A DNA stretch of 64,000 nucleotides from Xiphydria camelus. Taxonomy: Eukaryota; Arthropoda; Insecta; Hymenoptera; Xiphydriidae. Below are positions 42,800-53,175 of this stretch, one piece after another. The notes below the pieces were generated by a model, which was not told the origin of the DNA, ran no database searches, and saw only the letters and a program-made list of their open reading frames with translations. The translations under genes and the position numbers were made by a program. The stretch is taken from the NCBI GenBank assembly GCA_963678675.1, contig OY783200.1:12066786-12130785 (forward strand), read 5' to 3'. Each line of letters starts with the position of its first letter. The stretch's first letter is position 1.

Positions 42800-43479
42800 C
42801 TATTCCAGCTGCTTGTCACAGATAAATATTTAGGCTGCCACATTTTATTTTGAAGAACCCTCAAAATAATCCAGAATCACTACGCTGCTGGAGCCTCTCA
42901 CACTGTGTGACAAAACGCAAAATCAGTATTTTTTGTCGGTAATTTCAGCCGAGCCGAATACTTATTACTTGGAATTATATACTTTATGAAAAAGTACCGA
43001 TACTCACCAGTTCATATATCGAATAGTAGCTTAGAAACTCAATGTTCTCATAGTAAAAAATTGAAATAACAAAATGTAGACGAAACGTAACTTCATAACA
43101 TTTTCTCAATATGACTCCATACTATCAAAGCATCAAAACTATTTCAAATAACCACATCACAATATGATAGCCATGGATATATAAATGAAGTACTTATCAA
43201 TATTTTTACTAACTTTTGTTTATATTGAGCAAAAACTAATTATTTTTACACCAGTCGCATTATTTCATAGAATACACGCTTTGAAATAGAGAGATCACTG
43301 GGATAATACTTTCTCGCAACACAGATTGCGAATCTACCGCACTTTGCATCAACTCCAAAAGATGGCAGCACATTTATTAGAATTGATATTCATCTTGTGG
43401 AGTATTAGTTTCCCATTAAAACATCAACTAGGAAATTTAGGCCTGGTGGGAAACTATTCTCCCAGTACAACTTAAAGGG
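42800..43479. mobile_element. Putative piggyBac-type terminus ending GGG-TTAA
   Basis: AT-rich stretch ending CTTAAAGGG followed by TTAA (43480-43483), the form of a right piggyBac end (CCC inverted). No matching left end was identified, so it is a candidate terminus of the split-frame element. Confidence 0.4.
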
Positions 43480-44370
43480 TTAACAGGAGCTTGAAATAAT
43501 GATAATTTCGCAACGATGAAAAACACTGTAAAATACAAAAAAATGATTTATTTAGAAAATTTTACTTGTAATATTTATATTTATTGTTTTTATTAACTTC
43601 AATTAATACTATTGATTTAAAAAAATATATTAATTAATTTCATTAACGCAATTAACACATAAACCTGCCCTATGCTCGTCGCACATGCGGCAAAAGCAGG
43701 AGGCGCACTTCATTTGCGTGCGTGTGGCTTGCTGACTTTCACACAGTTTGCATTTGGCCCGCGTTTCCTCCCTTACAACTGTTATGTGAGCAAGTGGCAT
43801 TTCATCTACTTCCAAAAGTTTTTGTATTTTTTTTCGTGAATCTGTTTGTAAACTTCGCGACTGTAAGAGTCGTCGAAGTTGAGCCTCTACTAAATCAAAA
43901 CCTAATTTCTTTAAAAACTTACATCTCGGCTAAGTCGCTCATATATTGTTTGCATTTAATATATATAATATGAAAGCGTTAATTCCGGCCTGGTCCAGCA
44001 TGTTATAAAAAAATTCAAGAGGCCAACGTCTCGTGCCTCGAGCTGTTGTATACGTGTGATACTGTTGATCAAACGCATCGGTTCCACCTTTGTTCTCATT
44101 GTACGACATAATTATTTCGGGCTTTTTTGTTGTTGAATTTATAGCCTTCGTATGATGTAGCGAAGAAAGTAGAAGAACAATTTTGTTTTTTTAGGTGCAA
44201 AAGAGACCAGCGTCAGATCTCTTGTAAACACGAAACGAGATGATCCTTCTTTGGCCTTTGATTTTAAATGCGCGGGGATGTCACGTCTATTTTTTCTTAT
44301 TGTACCAACAGCTCGCAATTGATAATCATTTTTTAATTTTTTAAAAAGAGGTATCGAGACAAATCAATTA

Positions 44371-45309
44371 CACAGGCTTACAAAAAAAAAAAGTCCGGAC
44401 TATTTGACCGGACCATGGTATTCCGAGGTATTTTTGCGTCCTGAATCCGATCCCGAGGTCATCTGAGCCCCATCACGTCAGGAAAACGAGATTTCAAGGT
44501 CATTTAGAGGATAAAATGACCATTTTTTGGAACTGGACCCGGGACAATTTCTCAAGCGACCTGTTGAGTTGGAGAGGGTAGCTGTTTAGGTCTTGAATAC
44601 CTTCCAAACATTGGAATGGAGTCCTAAATCTCGACCGGGACTATCACAGAACCACCCCAGTGGATAAAATGTTGCCATGATCGTTGTATCTCGCGGATTA
44701 CGATCTCCCTGTCAAGGCATCCAATTCCGGCGATCCGTTCACTGTGACATATTGACAGTGGACCCAGCACTGACCCTAATGGCCTTAGAACCTTGGAGTC
44801 ATGCTCTGGGTGCTGCTCAGGGCAGTCCCATTTCCTTATTTATTTAGTTCACGGGCTCTTGCCCTTTTCAAAGACATTACAACCAACACAATTGGACGGC
44901 ACACATTTGCTGTAAGTTGAAGGAATCTTACCAACTCACGAGTTTAAGCTCCCTGCCAAGACGCAGAAATTTGACGGAAAACTTCCATATCTCGAGAACT
45001 GCTCAACCCATTCGTCTGTAATTTCGCACCATGTTAGGGGACTTCTTGGGAACATTGTTTGTATCCGAACAATAAAGACCCTTCTGTAAAGCCGATTGTT
45101 CGTGTACAATCGGCCCTATGAAACAGCATGCAGAACATGAGTCAAAAATTTGTGCGTCTGCAGTGGCAACCTCCTCGTTACAAATCTCGTTTTTCTGACG
45201 TGATGGGGCTCAGATGACCTCGGGATCGGATTCAGGACGCAAAAATACCTCGGAATACCATGGTCCGGTCAAATAGTCCGGATTATTATTTTTTTTTTGT
45301 AAACCTGTG
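44371..45309. mobile_element. Non-autonomous element with long TIRs (939 bp, TTA duplication)
   Basis: CACAGGCTTACAAAAAAAAA at the left and the inverted TTTGTAAACCTGTG at the right, TTA on both sides (44368-44370, 45310-45312). TIRs of about 115 bp contain AGTCCGGAC and GTCATCTGAGC. It splits the piggyBac gene exactly after the MDN codons. No coding capacity. A three-base TTA duplication suggests a Harbinger or CMC relative. Confidence 0.85.
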
Positions 45310-46127
45310 TTATCCATTGTCAAAGTACGCCAGGTGTTGTTTATTTTAGCTGAATTGACAAGTTTTTGCACAAAATACGACGGAACGTCATCACCTACTT
45401 CAGGAGCAACTTTGCCAGTGTATACAATTCCTGACAGCATATAAAAAGTGCGACTATCATTTAACATGATGATTTTCATTCCGTAGCGGTCTGGTTTACT
45501 TTTCATGTAAATTTTAAAAGGGCAACGACCGCGAAATACGACCAGTTGCTCATCTATCGTACAGTCGTTACTCGGCTCATAGTATTTTACGCAATTACTC
45601 AATATTTCCCATATATCGCGTATAGGTGCTAATATATCTGTTGCTCTTCTTGCTGCTCTTGTAGTTTTATTGTCAAATCGTAAGGTGGATAATAAAAATT
45701 TGAAACGCTGCTCACTCATAACACAACGAAAAATACCGCAACCGTACATTTCGGACCACATATCTCTTGTACTTACAATATTTTGTTTTAATGTTGCTGT
45801 ATAGTACAAAAGGCCAATAAAGGCTTTTATTTCAATATCATCTGTAGGTACGTGGTACGTCTGTAAGACAAAATTATTCTCTCGAAGCCTAAGCCTTTGC
45901 CTTTCGATTTCTTCATTTGTGTGGATGACTATAGTTTGCAAAATATCATTAGAAAACATTAGCCAAAACGCGTCAATAGGTGTTTGAATATTCAGAGCCT
46001 CTAATTTTGGTCGTGGTTCAAAATTCGGCAAGCCACTAGAACGACGGCCTACTCGATTTGTCGGGATTTCAGACCACTTCTCACCTGTGACCGTTGTAAT
46101 AGAGCGCCTTGGTCGACCTCTTCTTTA

Positions 46128-48133
46128 TAGTCCGGGAGGCAGCGACATTTTTACCGTAGTCATTTCACCAAGGCTGGTTTTCATTCACATGATAGATTCC
46201 ATACTGTGTGTGAGCGAAATGCTTGTCAGCTGCCGCACCGGCGGTGGGGGTGTGTACAGTAGAGCCTCAAACGCGTAAAAAAACTAGAGAAATAAAGTGA
46301 TATCACCAAAGTTCAATTTTTGTTTATGGTTTATTTACATTATGTAATTATAAAAAATCGTAGTCAGCTGGACATATTTCGGGGGGAAATGTGTCAGCTG
46401 GGACAATAAACATGCAGCACGCCGGCTAAAGAGGCTGCGACTTTATCGACTTTCCCCCCGCAATTCGGCTAGCTGACTTTTATTTATATTTAATACAAGT
46501 AATACTGGTTCGTGCGATCAAATTTCAACTTTAGGGCCGGTTTTACCAACACGGTATAATCGCGGTATAGCGCTATACTGAGAATAACCAGCAATAAGCC
46601 TTATGGTTATTCTCAGTATAGTGCTATACCGCGTTTATACCTGTTGGTAAAACCGGCCCTTAGTAGTATAAAGAGACATTATATTTTTTTGCAACAAAAG
46701 ATTCGATGGTTTATTTATATTATGTAACTATAAAAAATCGTAGTCAGCTGAACATATTTCGGGGGGAAATGTGTCAGCTGTTGACGTATACTTGCACAAT
46801 ATAGACGCCACGTAAACTAATACCACCATGCTTTAAATTAAGTTATGTGATTGCTAATTCATTATATTTTATGAAAAACATCGTCAGATAGGTGTATAGT
46901 GGGGGTCAGTCCGTCAGCTGGGACAAAAAACATGTAGCGCACCGGTTAAAGAGGCTGCGCATTTATAATTTCAGCTGACGACTTTTCCCCCGCAATTCAG
47001 CCAGCCGACTTTTATTTATATCTAGTACGAATAATAATAGTTCGTGTAATCAAATTTCTGCTGCAGTAGTATAAAGAAATATGAAATTTATTGCTACAAA
47101 AGATCTACCAGAGATCCGCACTTCAGCTGTACCGCATGGCTTTTAGATATTTACTCTTACATTTATGAATATCGCCTTCTATACAATAAATCTTCTATTG
47201 ATTTCTATAACTTATTTATTTCTAACAAATATTATTAAATAGTTAGATAATAATAAATAACATAATTAACTACAATAATAATTATTATCACCATTAAAAT
47301 TGCAAGCAAGATAGACTCTTTTTAGACAATAAATTTCATGTTTCTTTATACTACCAGACCTGAAGTTTGATTACACGAACCATTATTATTCGTACTAGAT
47401 ATAAATAAAAGTCGGCTGGCTGAATTGCGGGGGAAAAGTCGTCAGCTGAAATTATAAATGCGCAGCCTCTTTAGCCGGTGCGCTACATGTTTTTTGTCCC
47501 AGCTGACGGACTGACCCCCACCATACACCTAGCTGATGATGTTTTTCATAAAATATAATGAGTTAGCAATCACATAACTTAATTTAAAGTATGGTGGTAT
47601 TAGTTTGTGTGGCGTCTGTATTGCGCAAGTATACGTCAACAGCTGCTACGATTTTTTTTTAAATTACATAATGTAAATAAACCATCGAATCTTTTGTGGC
47701 AAAAAATATAATGTCTCTTTATACTACTGAAGTTGAAATTTGATCGCACGAACCAGTATTACTTGTATTAAATATAAATAAAAATCAGCTAGCCGAATTG
47801 CGGGGGAAAAGTCGATAAAGTCGCAGCCTCTTTAGCCGGCGTGCTGCATGTTTATTGTCCCAGCTGACACATTTCCCCCCGAAATATGTCCAGCTGACTA
47901 CGATTTTTTATAATTACATAATGTAAATAAACCATAAACAAAAATTGAACTTTGGTGATATCACTTTATTTCTCTAGTTTTTTTACGCGTTTGAGGCTCT
48001 ACTGTACACACCCCCACCGCCGGTGCGGCAGCTGACAAGCATTTCGCTCACACACAGTATGGAATCTATCATGTGAATGAAAACCAGCCTTGGTGAAATG
48101 ACCACGGTAAAAGTGTCGCTGCCTCCCCGACTA
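46128..48133. mobile_element. Giant palindromic element (2.0 kb), about 0.9-kb arms
   Basis: Ends TAGTCCGGGAGGCAGCGAC and the inverted copy, probable TTA duplications (46125-46127, 48134-48136). The arms are inverted copies almost throughout, around a 250-bp AT-rich spacer near 47100-47350. Each arm holds two related direct units with CAGCTGAC, ACATATTTCGGGGGGAAATG and AGAGGCTGCG motifs, so the structure is a palindrome of internally duplicated arms. The left arm alone carries a MITE. No coding capacity. It interrupts piggyBac transposase 1. Confidence 0.85.
46534..46659. mobile_element. Harbinger-type MITE (126 bp, TTA duplication)
   Basis: GGGCCGGTTTTACCAACA and its inverted copy, TTA on both sides (46531-46533, 46660-46662). 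Nearly palindromic. Absent at the mirrored position of the right arm (about 47735), so it inserted after the 2-kb palindrome formed. Confidence 0.9.
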
Positions 48134-48214
48134 TTATTGTCGCTCTGACGAGTCTACAAAACGGCGTCGCTTCGACGCAGATTCAGCTTCTCTTCCTGCT
48201 GGCCCTTCTTCCCT

Positions 48215-48221
<7 letters not shown>

Positions 48222-48247
<26 letters not shown>

Positions 48248-48257
48248 TTCAATACCT
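48222..48257. repeat. CTT microsatellite encoding a Glu run
   Basis: About 12 TTC/CTT triplets; on the minus strand they encode the glutamate run of the piggyBac N-terminus. Confidence 0.85.
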
Positions 48258-48676
48258 GAAAATACACTGCTTCCATCCTCATCTGCAGAAAAGGCATCTT
48301 CTTCAAATTCATCTGATTTGTTGTTGTCAGAAGCTTGTTCTGCATTTTCTAACAAAGCAGATGTAAGATGTCGAACCCTGCGCAGATTATAACGGTCAGA
48401 CATGTTGTTTCAACTGGAAAATAAAAAAAAATCATTGGATTTTTCTATTGCAGCTGAGCATGCCACGTGGTGCGTACATGATGTACAGCAAAATTTTAGG
48501 TTATTACAGATTATATCATAATTTTATCATAGCGAGTAAAAGTACTTACGTATAAGATGGCAGCAAACTACAAATACGCTTTTTATAACACAAATTGTCC
48601 AAAATGATGGCACTTTTTTAGGACGCCGAAGCCACAGGGGTGCAAATGTGCACCACGCCTACTTTCCACAGCTTAA

Positions 48677-49560
48677 TGGGGTAGTCTCCTAAAAAGAGGT
48701 CTTTTAGAGAATTTTTTTTCATAGTAAATATTTTCTTTGAATTTTTTTTTTCGCACATACTATTAGAAGTCTTAAACTGACAGAAAAAAATTTTTTCTTG
48801 GTTCTTCGATGATTTTTTTTGTTTGATAAAGTCGCCTGAACATACTCCTGTTTATACCTGGTTGACATGATATCTCGACTTTGGAATGTCTGAAAGCAGA
48901 AATTCAAGTCGATTCTTGAAGTATAGAGTTCCCGCTATAGCCCGAACTAGGATTTTATACTTTCGATAAAAACAAAACAAATGGCGAACTTTTGAAATTT
49001 TCGACCTCATATTTTCAATTTGAATTGCTTATAATTTGTTTAAATATTAATAAATAATTATATGGCTAGTTCCGGCTATAGGTATTCTTGTGTAGAATAA
49101 GCCCTTAAAATTTGAGCCTGATCGGTTTGATAGTTTTTTTAAAATCATGTCAACGAGGTCCAAAAACGTTTTTTGAGAAAAACGCGTTTGAACTCGGCAC
49201 GCTCGGCATCTCTTATCGCATAACGTAAAGAAACATCTCAGGTTTCTAAACACCGGCACGCCGGTCCTACACACTTCGAACGGATATACGGGACCTCTTT
49301 AGCATTAGTTTGACGCAGTTCAAGTGGGCGTAAAAAATCGCTTGGACGCTGTAGCAGTGCCGTTCGAGTGGGTCGCGCACTTCGCCCGGGCGCCGTATCG
49401 ATACCGCTCGGGTGCAAAGGGCTAAAGCGCATTTTTGAGCATGTTCTCGAACCTTCCAGAGCAAATCATAGTTTCTGCCGTATTTCTACATATATTGACT
49501 ACAAGAATATGACGGATTTGAAAAATCGAATTTTTGAAAAAATTTTAGGAGACTACCCCC
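48677..49560. mobile_element. TTAA-flanked non-autonomous Kolobok-type element (884 bp)
   Basis: TGGGGTAGTCTCCTAAAA at the left and its inverted copy ending ACTACCCCC, TTAA at 48673-48676 and 49561-49564. The G-rich start and TTAA duplication match the two larger TTAA elements in the window, although the TIR sequence differs. No transposase. It lies in the 5' part of piggyBac 1. Confidence 0.8.
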
Positions 49561-49782
49561 TTAATACACAACGGCTGTATGGCAACTGACACCAAGCAAC
49601 TGCTCGACAGTTACACTAGTCTATAGACATAATTGTTGTACAAGATAGGGGGCTCTACTGTGCATATCCGACGAGAGAGGGGAATTTGAAATTTTTAGCC
49701 TGCCCGATTTGCACCCGTGTGGTCTCAGAGGGTTAACTTCTTTTTCCAACAAAGTAAGTTTCTTTTTCTGTAACTCCAAGTA

Positions 49783-50521
49783 TTATTGGTTGAGATTTTG
49801 GGCGTTTCGTTTTTGAGGGATGCGACGTTGTACAAAATCGGATCCAATATAAGCATTGCTGGAAGGGCGTGATGTTGATTCTTTGGACTGTCGTCGACGT
49901 AATACTGATTCTGCGTTTGATGACGGCGTTGGTACTAGTGACGACGTATTTATTGTGACATCTTCATCACTTTCGTCATTACTTGTACTATGTTCTATTT
50001 CATCATCGGTAATTTCATTATAATCTTGTTGTGTTTCATTGACTTGCGAATGACTGGCATCATTTAAGTTACCCTGAGTCAGTGCAGGTGTGGTATAATC
50101 CCGTAAAAATTGCATGCTTTCAAAGCACTGCCATTTACTTTTAGTTGGTATTGCTTTTGATCCGGATTTTAAAACGAATTTTTTGGTTTTCGCGCCTGAA
50201 CTGATCCTTAAGGCTGCGTCCACATTTGTGACATTTAACCGTGACGTGTCTCCGTGACCCTGTCAGTAAAGGTGCGTCCACACTTGTGCGTGACATTGTG
50301 TCGGACAGGGCTGCGTGGTATCGTGACAGGACTTGTTACGCTAAGTGTGGACGGTCTCGGTACTGACACGCGTTGCTGACATGGTCACGGAACCTTGTCA
50401 CGATTAAATGTCACAAATGTGGACCCACCTTTACTGACACGGTCACGGAGACATGTCACGGGTTAATGTCACAAATGTGGACGCAGCCTAAGGTTCTTCC
50501 ACTTTGATTTTGCGATATTAC
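49783..50521 (-). pseudogene. MADF-like protein exon, split by a MITE
   Basis: Acceptor TTTTAG then NIAKSKWKNLKDQFRR-type coding at 50489-50521; after removing the MITE (50212-50488) with one TTA the frame continues (KWQCFESMQFLRDY near 50130). A KWKNLRD..RR block followed by W..FE.M.FL is the end of a MADF (Myb/SANT-like) domain. The remaining part to 49783 is polar and acidic (ESDEDVTINTSS) and ends RRIPQKRNAQNLNQ. Upstream exons are not found, and the MITE disrupts the domain. MADF proteins are DNA-binding regulators or transposon partners. Confidence 0.65.
50212..50488. mobile_element. Harbinger-type MITE (277 bp, TAA duplication)
   Basis: GGCTGCGTCCACATTTGTGA and its inverted copy, TAA on both sides (50209-50211, 50489-50491). 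Internal repeats of GTCCACA and GTGTGGAC. Inserted in the MADF exon. Confidence 0.85.
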
Positions 50522-50569
50522 CTAAAACAAGAAACCATTCTAGTTATACCGCTACTGGACTAGAGGGTT

Positions 50570-51115
50570 AATAATAGAAAATACACTACGCAACAAAATT
50601 ATCGTAACAACTTATTTTACTCTAAAAATTGTCAAACTTCGGAAGCCCGTAGCACAGCGAAAAATCATCGTATCCCTATCTTTTTTTTTAAAATTAAAGC
50701 TTAAAATCTCAGCTTTACTATCCCAAAGTTTATTTTTCGATTTAAAGCACCGAGAGATTAAGAGACCCTGAAAATCAAGGTCATCTTTTGAAACTTAAAA
50801 ATTTGCAAAGTGCGTATCAAAATGATTGAATTAACCCCCGTACTAAAATCTTGAAATTTACGTAAAACTATGTTGGCATGCCGTGTAAATCCACGCTTTG
50901 CTATCGGGGTTGGTGCTACTTGGTTACAAAAAGCACTCAAGTCTCATCGCGTGCGCTCAAAACTCACGCGTGACTTCATTTTGACTGCGTAGTAGAGCGC
51001 ACGCGTGAGACCGCACGTCGTGCGTCCTACGTGCGACGCACGATTGCTATCTGGGTAAAATTTCGACAATATATGTCGGTATTTCTGCTTGTTTAATTTG
51101 GGATTATACATACGG
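50570..51115. other. Intergenic, with two CCC-type element ends
   Basis: No gene recognised. GCTATCGGGG at about 50896-50905 and GCTATCTGGG at about 51045-51056 look like right ends of CCC-type elements (compare CCCCGATAGC at 51629). The stretch 50940-51045 is rich in ACGCGTGAG/CGTGCG motifs. Confidence 0.35.
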
Positions 51116-51117
51116 TA

Positions 51118-51620
51118 CCGACTCGACTTCTACCGGTATTAAATGACTCAAGTACCGACCAAGCCTCCCCGAAGGTAACTTCAAACTGCGCAGGCCATGG
51201 CCCGTACAGAGTGGGACATACGGTACAAAGCCCAGCCGACGGTAAATTTCAAGGTCCCTGTAACTGTGTGGTTCTGCTCGGGTCGGGACATCATGTACGT
51301 GTGTACGAAGGCTCGCACACTGGAACGCGCTGTCCATACAAGGCTTTAAAGAACGCTCCGTACTGCTTCGTACATCAATACAGTGAGCGTGTAGTAGGTA
51401 TGTTCGTTCATCTCGGCGTAAAGCGAGCAGCGAGAACCCGTGTATCTTTATGTCTGCCCCCTCCACCCATCAATTTTTACATCGAATTTTCTCAATATAT
51501 ATATGTATGTTTATAACCAAAACTGTGCTTAGTTATACCATATAAATTGATTATTCTCTAATGATAGATTGATAAAGACCAGAATAAATTTTTCATTTAT
51601 ACCGGTAGAGATCGAGTCGG
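51118..51620. mobile_element. Non-autonomous element (503 bp, TA duplication)
   Basis: CCGACTCGACTTCTACCGGT and its inverted copy (ACCGGTAGAGATCGAGTCGG), TA on both sides (51116-51117, 51621-51622). The GC-rich interior has overlapping frames on both strands but no known domain. Confidence 0.7.
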
Positions 51621-51894
51621 TAGTTAGACCCCGATAGCCAGGTGGCTTTACAGTGGTGGCACTGTGGGACCACGCGGTGACTTTGAGAAACATCACAGTG
51701 ATGTCTTGGTACGTGCCCACTGGGGTACCACTGTGGCATCACGCAGTGTACAAAGTGGATAAAGTAGGATTTTGTAAAAGGATAAAAAAAGTAGGATTTT
51801 GCATGCAGTAACTTTACCGAGGTTTTTCACTGTGTGCCCGCGCAGTGCCGCCGCCTGCCACCCGCCTAGTAAAGTCGCTTTTTTTTTTCACACC

Positions 51895-51982
51895 CTACCG
51901 GGATTTGAACCTGCGATCTTCAAGATACGAGATGCTTCGAAACTGGGAATGCTTGCATTCTACCAATTGAGCCATCGACTCT
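51895..51982 (-). pseudogene. tRNA-like sequence, probable SINE head
   Basis: The minus strand has an A-box (TGGCTCAATTGG, 51963-51974) and a B-box (GGTTCAAATCC, 51901-51911) spaced 63 bases apart, longer than a normal tRNA. Neither the acceptor arm nor the T-stem pairs fully, so it is not a functional tRNA. An A-run follows the 3' side. Confidence 0.6.
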
Positions 51983-53175
51983 TCGAGCGCGATGTTGCTC
52001 CACTCCGGTCATAATATAGAAACCGGACATGACAAACAGGGAGGCTTCTCCACCTTTTGTATACATTTTGCGGAAAATCACGGGTAATCCTAAGCGGATG
52101 TGTGAGTTCAACTAATTGTTGAAACGTAAGTTTCTTTCAATTGCTATTTTTCAAATAGACACCATTTAGAAGTTACGGATAATCCCCTTCGCGCTGCTCT
52201 AACCTACAAACGTCCCGGAATGCAACTGTAAACATTCTTGACTCGTGTTTTACATTTTCAGTTTATTGGCGTAAATGATTGAAGGGGTCGCATTCTCGTG
52301 TCCACCTGTATTATACATTTTCTGGATCTGGGTTGTGTTTATCATCATGTGTTTAGATCATGCCAAAGGGATTCAGGGATACTGCAAAAGACGCGAAGTG
52401 AACTATCGGAGTATGCTTGATATCTAATTTTAATTGTATAAAGTATTCCAATACTCTTCTGTTTCAGGATTCAAATGGCTAATCCGACCTTATATGGTGC
52501 TTCAAAAGGAACATCAATGCTTAACACATTCGCTGCGGACCGCGCAGCTCCTGCTTTAAAATACATACACCCTCACGCGGGAGCCGCATGATCCGCAGTG
52601 AACATGTAAAGGAAACTCTTTCAGAACTTGATAGTCCTATAGTATATGCTCACAATGATCTTCTACTGGGAAATGTATTGTACAATGAAAAAGAAAATAG
52701 CGTTACTTTCATTGACTATGAGTACACTGCTTTCAATTGAGGCTTTTGATATATCCAATCATTTTATTGAATTTGCTGGTAATCAAATTATCCATTTACC
52801 GCAAACTAATCATTTTTATAGCATAGAAGTAATACAAAATCTCTTATTTCTTTTTTCAGGTATAGATAATCCTGACTTTTCTCTGTATCCGGAGGAAACA
52901 TTGCAAAGGGCTTGGCTTAGAATATATCTTCGTACGTACAATGAAGCCACAGATGTATCCGAAGATACTGTTACTAAACTTTATACCAAGGTTTAAGTTT
53001 CCTCCTTTATCTCATTTCTTCCGGGGTTGCTGGGCGCTTATACAGAGTGAACATTCAAATATCGACTTCGATTTTCTGGAGTTAGTTTATTTAATTATTA
53101 TCAGATTGTAATCAGGATATTTTAATTTTATAATATTCATATTTCATTTGATGATAATCGTTTTGATAATAGGTA

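Larger units (their letters stand above)
43630..48403 (-). pseudogene. piggyBac transposase 1, split by three insertions
   Basis: N-terminus at 48134-48403 (MSDRYNLRRVRHLTSALLEN, then a glutamate run from a CTT repeat). After the palindrome at 46128-48133 it continues 45313-46127 (GEKWSEIP, PNFEPRP, IKAFIGLLYYTATL, TIDEQLVVFRGRCPFKIYM with the first catalytic Asp, SGIVYTGK, RTLTMDN). After the element at 44371-45309 it continues in decayed form down to 43630, ending with a Cys-rich domain (CKLCESQQATRTQMKCASC, then CRMCDEHR). A TGA at 44364-44366 replaces the Trp expected after MDN, and there are frameshifts near 44190. Right terminus GGG-TTAA at 49730-49736. Confidence 0.88.

Noticed and set aside
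49733..50574. A separate small piggyBac-type element between the GGG-TTAA at 49733 and the GGGTTAA near 50569
   Set aside because: Both ends have the same orientation (GGG before TTAA), so they cannot be the two ends of one element.
51895..51982. Functional tRNA gene on the minus strand
   Set aside because: A and B boxes are present, but they are 63 bases apart, the T-stem has mismatches and the acceptor ends do not pair.
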